Positions 9,117-18,007 of a DNA stretch of 38,190 nt are shown piece by piece (position 1 is the first letter of the stretch; each line of letters begins with the position of its first letter). This stretch comes from Coemansia sp. RSA 1804. Taxonomy: Eukaryota; Kickxellomycota; Kickxellomycetes; Kickxellales; Kickxellaceae. The notes beneath the pieces were generated by a model, which was given only the letters and a program-made list of their open reading frames with translations, made no database searches and was not told the DNA's origin. Both the position numbers and the translations under genes were made by a program. The stretch covers positions 1,957-40,146 of the forward strand of contig JANBTH010000072.1 in NCBI GenBank assembly GCA_027578815.1, given 5' to 3'.

Positions 9117-10121
9117 ATGAACGGTACATTGCCAGCCACCACAAACAACGACTATAACGTTCTTCTTCCTCTTCCTTTTAAAAGCCCTCTGGATAAAGTG
9201 GTGCTGCTTCTTGAGGCGCATGGGGATGGAATCGAGTGGTACGCAATTATTGACGGAAGACATGTGTTGATCAGGGCGGACACAGAGGACGAGATTATGG
9301 ATGTGATCCACCGTCTGCTTAGAACAGGGGAATTGGAGGCGTACTGCTGGGAGTACACGGACATTTACAACGGGGTTGTGCGTCAAGGAAAGCCGTGGAC
9401 TGAGCTCTATGAGCCGGAGGTCTATGGTCCTGGAATAAGACAGTACTCTTGGAATGATTTTGAGATTGGGAAGACGGAGAGATACATAGTGCACTGCAAA
9501 GAGGCAGTTATTAAGAGGCCAGGTGTGCAGGATGAACAGTTGTTCAAGATGAATGTCAAGGCTTATCTGGAGGCAGGAGAGCATGAGAACATTATAAAGC
9601 TCCAGGGCCTGCTTGTTCACAATGGCAAGGTTGAGGGGATGGTGCTGGAAAGGTATAAGACGCCTAGATATTTGAGTGTGAGAGACCTGTTGGACCTGTG
9701 TGCAGCGGTTCAGCACATTCACAGCAAAGGAATGGTCCATGGAAACATTCATCCGGGAACCATTGTTAGACCTGCTCCCTATACCAGCAGAGACACTGCC
9801 GGATTCACTAGCATTCCGCAACCAGCCTCTGCAGAAGAACAGGACCATGCTTCAATTGATGATCCTAATGTTGGAAGGTTGTGTGTTATTGACTTTGCAT
9901 GCAACAGTCGCCATGAGCAATGGTCAACCCCAGATGTTCTGAATGGCGAGAAGCCGACGGTCAAGTCGGATGTGTACTCGATTGGGCTTCTTTGTGAAAT
10001 TTCAGGATACAGAATGGCTGAGGCGGTTAATAAAAACGAGTCTGAGCGTTGCGACCTAGCATCACTCATAGCCCACCTCAATAGGCTACTGCCACAAGAC
10101 GAAACCTGCCGTTTGGAGTGA
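9117..10121 (+). CDS. Protein kinase-fold pseudokinase
   Basis: This 334-aa protein starts at an ATG in good context (AAAATGA). The first ~110 residues are unrecognised. A kinase fold follows, with AVIKRP (Lys133), helix C around 144-153 and a catalytic loop reading MVHGNIHPGTIV (207-218). The next marks are VIDFA (Asp259), an APE-like STPDVL and DVYSIGLL (285-292, helix F). At the loop the catalytic Asp is Asn210 and the downstream metal-binding Asn is Thr215. Two residues needed for phosphotransfer are therefore lost, while fold-defining residues are kept. The Gly of DFG is Ala. It is probably a signalling scaffold or regulator. It is the third kinase-fold gene within 5.3 kb. Related fungal proteins keep HGDIHPGN at this loop. 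Confidence 0.82.
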   Translation: MNGTLPATTNNDYNVLLPLPFKSPLDKVVLLLEAHGDGIEWYAIIDGRHVLIRADTEDEIMDVIHRLLRTGELEAYCWEYTDIYNGVVRQGKPWTELYEPEVYGPGIRQYSWNDFEIGKTERYIVHCKEAVIKRPGVQDEQLFKMNVKAYLEAGEHENIIKLQGLLVHNGKVEGMVLERYKTPRYLSVRDLLDLCAAVQHIHSKGMVHGNIHPGTIVRPAPYTSRDTAGFTSIPQPASAEEQDHASIDDPNVGRLCVIDFACNSRHEQWSTPDVLNGEKPTVKSDVYSIGLLCEISGYRMAEAVNKNESERCDLASLIAHLNRLLPQDETCRLE

Positions 10122-10853
10122 CTGCGGTTATAACAGACGTTGCTGACATTTTTCACTTTGAAATATGTTTATTTACTTTTAGCTGTTTGGAATAAAGAGC
10201 TTATTATAAGGCATGAAAACTGCACTGCGTCTTTTTCATTTAAATATGTACAGCGCATAACGTCACATGCCTATGATCACACTTGATCTGATCTAATGAA
10301 AGTAGATGTATCAAGCAAAAAGTGGCTGATGTTGAAATAGTAAACAAAAAAGGGGGAAAGCAAAAGAAAAATTGTAGGAATTCAAATTTTAAACGTAAAC
10401 AAAAAGACGATAATGACTGATAGATCTGGCCTATCAGAAACCATCAGCTAGGGGGGTCCAAAAAAGAAAAATAAATGGGTTTGGCATTCATCAGTTTCCT
10501 TTTTGTTTATTTTATTTTACTATATTTTTGTTACTTTTGTATATTGGGTTGTTGTTTTTATTTTCGCGAACTACTGTTTTTGGTATTATTTTTGCCAAAA
10601 ACTATATGCAGATTAGTAAACGCTAGAGAGTGTGGAAAGGGAAAGAAAATCTAATATACATTTCGTTTCTTGCCACCACGTAATCTTCAAACCTTATCCC
10701 TTTATTCGAGATATTGTTGTTAATTTTAATTGCGCTTTGCAAGTAAGCAGATTTAGAGCAAATTCGATTCGCACATCTTCCAACCTATCCGCCTCTTTGA
10801 CACCTTCCGAGGACACTGTATATATAAATAAGGGAGAGACGCGCACAAGAGAG
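10122..10853. other. Pseudokinase 3' region and kinesin promoter region
   Basis: AT-rich, 730 bp. The kinesin frame is open back to a GTG at 10632 but lacks any ATG before 10854. TATATATAAATA at 10819-10830 is only 24 bp from the kinesin ATG, too close for a usual TATA-to-start distance, so its role is uncertain. Confidence 0.6.
10191..10196 (+). terminator. Poly(A) signal AATAAA, pseudokinase gene
   Basis: AATAAA 70 nt past the stop codon of the pseudokinase gene. Confidence 0.5.
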
Positions 10854-13800
10854 ATGGTCCAAACACAAAATGCAGCGTCGGCGGGCGAAGGACCAAAGGC
10901 GGAGGTGGCAGGCGCAGAAACGGCAATAATGGTGGCAGTGCGGGTGCGGCCATTCAGCGAGAAAGAAAAGGCACAGCTGCCGCGGGAGACAAGCAGACAG
11001 TTCGTGCCAACGGCGCGCAACTTCATAAACTGCGAGGACGAAATGGAGGAGGACGAGGAAGGAGGAGCGCCAGCGCGCACGCTACGGAAGGTGGTGCACA
11101 CGATAGACGACCACGTGCTGGTGTTCGATCCGCCGGACGAGAACGATCCGCAGCAGGCGCCGGTGGGCGCAAGCAACCGGCGGCGCAAGGACATCCGCTT
11201 CGTGTTCGACGGCGTGTACGGCGAAGAGGCGACCCAGCGCGACGTGTACGAGGGCACGACGCGCGGCCTGCTGGATGCGGTGATGGGCGGATACAACGCC
11301 ACGGTGTTTGCGTACGGCGCCACGGGGTGCGGCAAAACATACACGATCAGCGGGAGCGCCGAGGACCCTGGCATCATCTTCCTGACAATGCAGGAGCTGT
11401 ATGCGCGCGTGGCAGCCGTGAGCGACGAGCGCGCTGTCGACGTGACGATGACGTATCTGGAGGTGTACAACGAGACGATTCGCGACCTGCTGGCGCCGAC
11501 CGACACGAAGGGCGGACTGGCGCTGCGCGAGGATGCGCGGCTGGGCGTCACGGTGGCCGGACTCAGCCAGCATGCTCCGCAGGGCGTCGGCGATGTCATG
11601 GCGCTGGCAGCGCGGGGCGGCGCCAACCGCACGATGAGCGCCACCGAGGCCAACGCGGTGTCGTCGCGCAGCCACGCCGTGATGCAGGTGCACGTGGCGC
11701 AGCGCGCACGGGCCGGCGGGCTGCAGACGGACGTCACCACGGCGACGCTGAGCATCATCGATCTGGCCGGCAGCGAGCGCGCGACGGTGGCGCCGCGCGC
11801 GGGCGGAAGCTGCGGCGGGGCGCGGCAGCGCGAGGGCGCCAACATCAACCGGTCGCTGCTGGCGCTGGCCAACTGCATCAACGCGCTGTGCGACGCGCGC
11901 ACCCGGCGCCACGTGCCGTACCGCGACTCGAAGCTGACGCGGCTGCTCAAGTTCTCGCTGGGCGGCAACTGCCGCACGGTAATGATCACGTGCGTGTCGC
12001 CGGCGTCAACGTACTTCGAGGAGACGCACAACACGCTGAAGTATGCCGACCGCGCCAAGCGCATCCGCACGACGGTTGCGCGCAACACGCACTCGGCGCG
12101 CGTGCACGTGGCGCAGTACCAGGACAAGATCCGCGAGCAGAGTGCCGAGATCCGGCGGCTGCAGGCGGCGCTGGCGAGTGCGCGCCAGGCAACGGCGGCC
12201 GGCGGCAACAGCTCTGCTGGCGGATCGGGACGGTCGGGCGCGCAGGCAGCGGCCGATGTGCGGCGGCAGACGCAGGCGGCGCAGGCGGTGCAGGACATCC
12301 GCAACCGGCTGGCGGCGGCATACGCGCCGGTGCGCGACGCAACGTGGGACCAGGCGTCGGCGCAGACCGTTGGGCGGTGGTTCGACGCCAGCGCCGACTC
12401 CCTGCGCGCATGGCGGGCGCAGTTCGAGACGCTTCTGCAGGAGCACCAGCACCTGCACGCGCCATCGCAGTCTGACGACGATGACGCCGCAACCGCCGAG
12501 CTTGTGCGGCGCGCACAGACGTTCCGGCACCAGGCCGACGATCTCCTGCGCGACCTGGCGCGCGAGCGCAAAACGGTGGCGCGGCACGCGGAGCATGCGG
12601 CGCAGCTGATCGAGCGCAACACACACGCGGCCGAGCGAGCCGCGCGCGTGCCGCCGGGCGCCATGCTGACGGCCGAGCAGCGGTTCCAGGTCGACCAGGA
12701 GCACAGCGTGCTGAGCCTGCGGGCCGAGCGGTGCGGGCTGCGGCGGCAGGCAGCGCTGGGCGAGCATGTTGCGCAGACAATGGCGGAGCAGAACTCGGCG
12801 CTGCTGCGGCTCACGGCCACGTGCCTGTTCAGTCTGAAGCGCGCGATCCACGATGTGCAGCAGGCTCCGGCGGCCGATGGCGTGGTCCGTGCGCTGGACC
12901 AGATCTACCTGCAGGCGATTGCCAGCTTTGGCGAGGCCACCGGGGCTGTGCGCGCGTCGATGCAGCTTGTGCGCGACGCCGGCGGCCCGTCCAAGATGGT
13001 CGTCGACGGGTCGTCGGTGCTGACGCCGCCGTCGCCCTTTGTGCAGCGCAATGCGGCCTCCGCGTTTCATGCCGCCAGCGCAAATTCCGGCGCCAACGCT
13101 GCTGCGGTGTCTGCAGCCGTGGCCGGCACCACGCGCGCCAGACGGGCGACTATGCTTCCGCCAACGGCAACGTCGGCAGCGAATTCGAACGCGGCGTCGT
13201 CTGCGCTGGGCGTGGTGCTCGGCCGCGGCATGCGCGTGTCGCCGCCCAAGCGATCGCAGGCGATTCTCGGGCGCCCGGCAGCACGGCCGCCGGTGCCGCC
13301 GTCCTCGACTGCTGCTGGTAGTGGATCGGGCGCTCCTGCGGCGGAGGCCAGACGTGCGCGGCGGGTGTCGCGTGTTGGCGCTGGCGGAGGAGGCGCTTCG
13401 CACAAACCGCATGCGCGCGCAGGCGGGGCGCGACCGGGCGCGACGGATGCCGACACGCTGTCGCATGCGCTGCGGACAACCGCGACGGTGACGAGTCCGC
13501 CGACGCCGATGCGCAAGGCGTCGGATGCGATGGCCGATTCCGCGTCGTCGCTGTCGCTCCCGTCGCCGTCGTCCACGGTTGGATCGGCGTCGCCGGCCTC
13601 GTCTGTTGCGTCGTGGGCCAGCGCCAGCTCCTCCAGCCCGATGCACGAGCCCCTGCCTGCCGAGGCCCGGCCGCTCAAGGGCATCCTCAAGCAACCGACT
13701 GCTTCTGGTGCCGGTGATGCGGTGCGCGCAAAGTCCGCGGCGGCTGTTGCGATGGGCCCCATCCGCCTGGGCAACGAGCGCAGACGCTCCAGAAGTGCGC

Positions 13801-13988
13801 GCGTCAAGGCCAACCCTACCTCCCGCGCCTTCTCTGGCTCTTCTCCAAGGCCCGTGGCCCCTCAACTGATCTCCACTGCTGCCGCTTCCAATTCCGCTGT
13901 TGCTGGTGCGTCTGGCGCGAGCATCCGCGAACTGTCGTTCAAGTCCGTCGGCGGCTCCACCTCCAAGAAGCCGCCCGCCTGGCGTTAG
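10854..13988 (+). CDS. KIP3: Kinesin-8 (Kip3-like) motor
   Basis: This is a 1044-aa plus-end-directed microtubule motor; kinesin-8 members also shorten microtubule plus ends and position spindles and nuclei. The motor domain starts near residue 20 (MVAVRVRPFSE). Nucleotide-binding motifs are the P-loop GATGCGKT (155-162), switch I NAVSSRSH (267-274) and switch II DLAGSE (303-308). The segment ANCINALCD, HVPYRDSKLTRLLK, GGNCRTVMI and ETHNTLKYADRAKRI is typical of kinesin-8. A neck and short coiled coils follow (about 415-640), then a long Ala/Ser/Pro-rich basic tail. The start is the first ATG of the frame, at 10854. The gene is intron-free and very GC-rich, far above the flanking spacers. It ends tail to tail with ybeY, 154 bp away. 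Confidence 0.95.
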   Translation: MVQTQNAASAGEGPKAEVAGAETAIMVAVRVRPFSEKEKAQLPRETSRQFVPTARNFINCEDEMEEDEEGGAPARTLRKVVHTIDDHVLVFDPPDENDPQQAPVGASNRRRKDIRFVFDGVYGEEATQRDVYEGTTRGLLDAVMGGYNATVFAYGATGCGKTYTISGSAEDPGIIFLTMQELYARVAAVSDERAVDVTMTYLEVYNETIRDLLAPTDTKGGLALREDARLGVTVAGLSQHAPQGVGDVMALAARGGANRTMSATEANAVSSRSHAVMQVHVAQRARAGGLQTDVTTATLSIIDLAGSERATVAPRAGGSCGGARQREGANINRSLLALANCINALCDARTRRHVPYRDSKLTRLLKFSLGGNCRTVMITCVSPASTYFEETHNTLKYADRAKRIRTTVARNTHSARVHVAQYQDKIREQSAEIRRLQAALASARQATAAGGNSSAGGSGRSGAQAAADVRRQTQAAQAVQDIRNRLAAAYAPVRDATWDQASAQTVGRWFDASADSLRAWRAQFETLLQEHQHLHAPSQSDDDDAATAELVRRAQTFRHQADDLLRDLARERKTVARHAEHAAQLIERNTHAAERAARVPPGAMLTAEQRFQVDQEHSVLSLRAERCGLRRQAALGEHVAQTMAEQNSALLRLTATCLFSLKRAIHDVQQAPAADGVVRALDQIYLQAIASFGEATGAVRASMQLVRDAGGPSKMVVDGSSVLTPPSPFVQRNAASAFHAASANSGANAAAVSAAVAGTTRARRATMLPPTATSAANSNAASSALGVVLGRGMRVSPPKRSQAILGRPAARPPVPPSSTAAGSGSGAPAAEARRARRVSRVGAGGGGASHKPHARAGGARPGATDADTLSHALRTTATVTSPPTPMRKASDAMADSASSLSLPSPSSTVGSASPASSVASWASASSSSPMHEPLPAEARPLKGILKQPTASGAGDAVRAKSAAAVAMGPIRLGNERRRSRSARVKANPTSRAFSGSSPRPVAPQLISTAAASNSAVAGASGASIRELSFKSVGGSTSKKPPAWR

Positions 13989-14094
13989 CACATGTTTGGG
14001 TTATCCGATTAGTCTAGCACGCGAATGGCTCATTTAGCTCTATCTCTTTTTTTTCCTATCCAACCTGCGCTTATTTCTTAAATTGTACTCTGTT

Positions 14095-14100
14095 TTTATT
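14095..14100 (-). terminator. Poly(A) signal AATAAA, ybeY
   Basis: AATAAA on the minus strand, 42 nt past the ybeY stop, inside the short kinesin-ybeY convergent gap. Confidence 0.5.
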
Positions 14101-14142
14101 ATTACACACGCTCGTCCCAGCTTGTAGAAACATGGCGCCGGC

Positions 14143-14634
14143 TCATCCGCGCGCCCTCGAGTAGTACTTGCTGAGGATCTGGAACTCCCTTCTCCGCATG
14201 GCCTCGTAGTCCTCGTCCGTCTCGTGGTCGTATCCCAGGAGATGGCAGATGCCGTGTGCGACGAGCACCGGGAGATGCGCGGCCAGCCGGTCGTTGTTCT
14301 CCCTGCACCGGGCCAGGATGTACGGCATCGCGAGGAACATGTCGCCCAGGTTCCTGCCATCCTCATCATCCTCACCATCCTTATCGCCACTTGCTTTCAG
14401 TAGTATGCCGGTCTCCGGCGTCTGCGCCGCGTGGAACGGGAACGACAGGATGTCCGTCGCCTTGTCCTGCCCCCGGTACCGCCCGTTCAGCTCCCGGATC
14501 CGTTGGTCCGTCACCAGATGCACCCCGACGTCCCACCCCGCGTACCCGCTGCACGCCACCAGTCGCTCGATCTGCCGCCGCATTGTCCGCAGCGGCACCC
14601 ACACGGCCCGCTGCTGGTTCAAGAGCAGCACCAT
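14143..14634 (-). CDS. ybeY: YbeY-type endoribonuclease
   Basis: This is a 163-aa metal-dependent endoribonuclease of the YbeY/UPF0054 family. In bacteria it matures 16S rRNA and checks ribosomes; eukaryotic homologues act in mitochondria or plastids. The zinc motif HGICHLLGYDH (127-137; His127, His131, His137) is intact. The upstream family segments LNGRYRGQDKATDILSFPF (49-67) and a GDMFLA strand are also present. The frame extends upstream to a TTG at 14682, but the first ATG is at 14634. The N-terminus is short for a mitochondrial presequence, so mitochondrial location is inferred from family knowledge only. An acidic loop (residues 84-93) interrupts the middle. Confidence 0.9.
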   Translation of the reverse strand: MVLLLNQQRAVWVPLRTMRRQIERLVACSGYAGWDVGVHLVTDQRIRELNGRYRGQDKATDILSFPFHAAQTPETGILLKASGDKDGEDDEDGRNLGDMFLAMPYILARCRENNDRLAAHLPVLVAHGICHLLGYDHETDEDYEAMRRREFQILSKYYSRARG

Positions 14635-15817
14635 TTTTCTGCTTTCCTTTACGCGTGGATACTTTGCTGTGCAATAATGCAATAGCGTAGATAATATGAG
14701 TGTTTTTGGTGGTGGTGGTGAGTTATGTGGCTTGTATTTACTGTCCTGCTTGTTTAGTTTTTTCAGTTTAGTTTATTTTATGTTGGGGGATTTGGAAAAA
14801 ATAATGCTCCATACAGATACCAGGCATGGTGAGTATGACAATACTTTTGGGTGCTTACTCCCATTCTCTCTCTACCCGTTGTTCTTGTTGTTCTTGCGTT
14901 ACATCATCCGAATATAAATAATAAGTACCTTTTTTTCTTACTTCACAGTCACCATGGTCTTTCCGAAAATATGTATATGGAATATTGGAATATGTCAACA
15001 CAGATTCCTCATTTTTTTCTTTTTGGTCCAACATTTGTAACTGAAAAACGGATATTATGCCCAGAATAGGTCGTTCGCCATTATTGTCGCCTGCATTTCC
15101 CTTTTTACGTTACAGAACTACAGTTTAAAAAAAGAACAATTCTGAATCAACAACAATACCCTAGCGTCAAGATCGCGGAAAACAATGGAAGCGAATAATG
15201 TGCACAAATACATAATGGGAGGAAAATAATGCTACAGGCAGCAGAAAGAGAAAACACAAAAACTCAAGAGAGTGGAAAAATACAGCGAAACTTTTTTTCT
15301 TCCTTTTTTTTCTTGTTTCATCTATTCCCTCCAAAAAGCAGCAGGGTGTAGAAGAAAACACTGTGCCTGATAATCGGGATTACCTTTGAGGATCACGATC
15401 ATTCATTCATTCTATTGTATATGGCATATAAGATGCTGTTGCATATAGCCTGAATGTTCCCTCTCCTTTCTTGATCGTATAAATACGAGCACGTTTCCTT
15501 GGCTTTATTTCCACTTTTCAAATGGGATTTGGTTATTTAAAATTATCAACTCTTCAACTAGATTAAAGATTAGAAAGAGCGAGAATAGAAATACTAGCAC
15601 AGGCAATAAGAAAAGTGGAAAGGAAATAGTGGAAAACTACACAATTAAGTATTACCGCCTTCTTCATTGCCGAAAGCAAAGCAAAGAGGAGAAGGAGGAG
15701 GAGAAAGTAGGGTGTAAATGAGAAATAAAGGATGGGTTATTCAAAGGAAAAAAGCAAATAACAATATCTCCATTTCTTCATCACCAAACGAAAAAAAAAG
15801 AGTATTCCTCTTTTTTT
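14635..15817. other. 1.2-kb spacer with one candidate intron
   Basis: No gene is assigned. A well-formed intron candidate lies on the plus strand at 14829-14948: donor GTGAGT, a long pyrimidine tract and acceptor TTCTTACTTCACAG. It could join an ATG frame from 14696 (or 14780) to a short second exon ending at 15040. The resulting 46-75-aa hydrophobic product has no recognisable features, so it is not called. The rest is AT-rich with A/T homopolymers. Confidence 0.45.
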
Positions 15818-16471
15818 TTAATCGCCATTTGCGTTCTTGCCATCCTCAACGGCAGGCAGGTTGGCGCGTCTGGGCGCAAGAGACGGGTTGGGGAGGACAA
15901 AGAAGCTGTTGTGGTGGCCGATGAGATCCGAGGCAGCAATGTACCAGGCAATAAGGGCGGTGAAGAGCCCAAAGTAGCCGCCAGCCTTGGTGACGTGGCC
16001 CTTGCCGAGCCAGTCGCCGGCGCAGAGCAGAATGAAGGTGATGTCGAGGAAGGCGAACAGGAGGCAGAGCCCGAGGTTGGTGCGCAGCGTGGCGAGGAAG
16101 AAGATGAACGTCATCAGGACCCAGCTGAGCAGGAAGATGCCCACCGCATGCGCCTTGACATTGCCGCCGGCCTCCGCCAGCGCCTCGCCCACGCCGAACG
16201 CCGGCGTGATGATCGCCGCGTACGACATCCAGAACCCGCCGTACGACGAGAACGCCGTTGCGCCAAACGTGTTGTTGTTTGCGAACTCCCACATCCCGGC
16301 AAGCAGCTGGCACAGCCCTCCGTAGAACAGCGCAAGCCCTGCTACCACGTTGGGCGGCGCGCCGAACTTCTGTCCGATGCCGCCGTTGTGCAGCGACAGC
16401 ACGAATGTTGTCAGCGCAAACGCCGACAGCCCAAGCGGGGCGGGGTTGGCAAGAGGGCGGAACTGCGTCAT
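15818..16471 (-). CDS. Ato/GPR1/FUN34/YaaH family acetate channel
   Basis: This 217-aa integral membrane protein belongs to the acetate uptake transporter family (fungal Gpr1/Ady2/Ato, bacterial SatP/YaaH). These proteins pass acetate or succinate-type monoanions, or are linked to ammonium export, across the plasma membrane. The signature NPAPLG is at residues 9-14, followed by FALTTFVLSLHN and six hydrophobic segments. NNTFGATAFSSYGGFW is the conserved second-helix region. The start is ATG 16471; it is immediately preceded by AACACAG, which could instead be a 3' splice site. Most fungal Ato proteins have a longer N-terminus, so an upstream exon is possible. The C-terminus is short and hydrophilic. 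The upstream region is unusually long and gene-poor. Confidence 0.92.
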   Translation of the reverse strand: MTQFRPLANPAPLGLSAFALTTFVLSLHNGGIGQKFGAPPNVVAGLALFYGGLCQLLAGMWEFANNNTFGATAFSSYGGFWMSYAAIITPAFGVGEALAEAGGNVKAHAVGIFLLSWVLMTFIFFLATLRTNLGLCLLFAFLDITFILLCAGDWLGKGHVTKAGGYFGLFTALIAWYIAASDLIGHHNSFFVLPNPSLAPRRANLPAVEDGKNANGD

Positions 16472-17987
16472 CTGTGTTGAGCTTTTTTTTTCCACGCAAG
16501 AAGAAGACGAGAGAAGGAAGATATTAGGTGGCAAGTATATGCGTGGCCAGGCGTTAGTATGCTGGGCCAGAGGGTGTTTAAATAGAAAAATAAACGATCG
16601 ATAGGAGATCTAGTGTCTACGCTCCCCCAAGAAGAAAGAGAAAGAGTAACTGAGGCAGAGTAAGAAAAGAGAAAAGACTGGGTGAATGCTGCCTTTTTGG
16701 AAGAGAGTAAGCTTGTTCGCAAAAGTAACACACGAAGAAAAGGGGAGGGATTGATGAAAAATGGAATAAAAGGGCCAGGTGTGGCGAAACGCTTTCTTTT
16801 TATAAGCTCCCGGATTCTGGGGTGTTGCAAGATGAAGACCAAGAAGAGTGGTGTTATGAATGTGCCCCCACTAAGCAAGGATAAAGAAACATAAAAACCA
16901 CGGGTTGTATAGATTGCGCGCTCCTCTGGTACATCTCTCTCTCTCTTTTTTCCCGCCTCTCCGGCCAAGCGAATGGAATTAGGAGGAATCGGAGGCGGTC
17001 AGTGCCTTTGCTCTTCTTGCGTCTGGTTGCGCCAAATTGGAAACACAAAAAAAACAAGGAGCACACGCTAGCAAGAATTCCATGCTCGCTATCTTGGTTT
17101 TGTTTTCTTTTGCTGGAAAGAACGAAAGCCCGTCACTCGTTTTCTCGTGTACGTTTGAGTGGAATCGTTGCATACTTCGTAGATTAGAACAGAATGGCAA
17201 GGAGAGGAAAAGGAGGTGGGTAGAAATGGATGGCAACCAACCCTGCGATTCTGCACCCCCCTCCATTCCCTACAGCTTTCTTTTTTTTCACATTTCTCTG
17301 AATCTCTTATTTCTTGCAGCAAAGTTGTATGGCGTCTTCCCCCCTCCTCTCTCCATGCAGTAGCAAGCTAGCGCCTGAGTTGTTCTGTTCCATCCCATTG
17401 TGTTGCTTGGGAATCGAATTCAACTGAATGGCTCCCGGCTCTGAGAGTGACCTGGCTTTGACAGGAAAATAGAGAGAGAAGGGGGGATAAGACAACGCCA
17501 ACCTACGTAAGGAACAATTGCTCGTAGCGCCATAATTGTTCCATCTTCCTTGCTCTCTCGTTCTGGCTGAATGTGTCCTCCCCTCCACGCGTGGACGGTA
17601 GCCGCCTTTCCTTCTTCTCCCACTACTGCCTGGCTGTGTGCCTTTGTCGGTTAGTGGAAGCCAGACCGCCGGCCCCCTTTCTCCGCCTTCTGAGGCCAGA
17701 TTTAGCCAGCTTGAAATAGAGCCAGTAAAGGCCCGCTTTGTCTCCTCGCTCATCGACACAACACGATGGACTGGCAAATGGAAAGGCCTGGTGGCACGGG
17801 GTGTTTTTTGTTTTGCCAGGAAATATAGTGGGATATGATAGCGTGCCAATCCTTTTTCTTTTTTTCCAATGCGCACAGATTTCGAGATGAACGATAAAGC
17901 AGCAGCTTCCTAGGCCAGCAAATGGCTGTTGCGCTGCTTACTGGTGGTCTTTCCGCTCAAGTTTCTCTGGCTAATCAAAAGGCGTGA

Positions 17988-18007
17988 GGGGAGGGGAGGG
18001 GAGGGGG
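17988..18007 (+). other. Perfect G-quadruplex motif (G4A)3G5
   Basis: Four runs of at least four G are separated by single A residues on the plus strand. Single-base loops and four-layer tracts make this a strong predicted quadruplex. It lies about 1.5 kb upstream of the Ato gene. It also contains AGGGG, the core of the yeast stress-response element, repeated. Confidence 0.85.

Noticed and set aside
10632..10853. N-terminal extension of the kinesin from GTG 10632
   Set aside because: No ATG in the extension and no similarity to kinesins; the conserved motor begins shortly after ATG 10854.
10694..12820. 708-codon open frame antisense to the kinesin (and others at 11986-12780, 12006-13991)
   Set aside because: These mirror a GC-rich coding strand in which stops are rare on the opposite strand; the translations are Arg/Ala/Ser-rich without motifs, while the plus strand is a clear kinesin-8.
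14696..15040. Spliced membrane microprotein using intron 14829-14948
   Set aside because: Splice signals are good, but the product lacks coherent features and overlaps the ybeY upstream region; left as a note only.
16468..16968. 166-codon minus frame upstream of Ato
   Set aside because: Low-complexity translation with no motif, in a region where chance frames of this size are expected.
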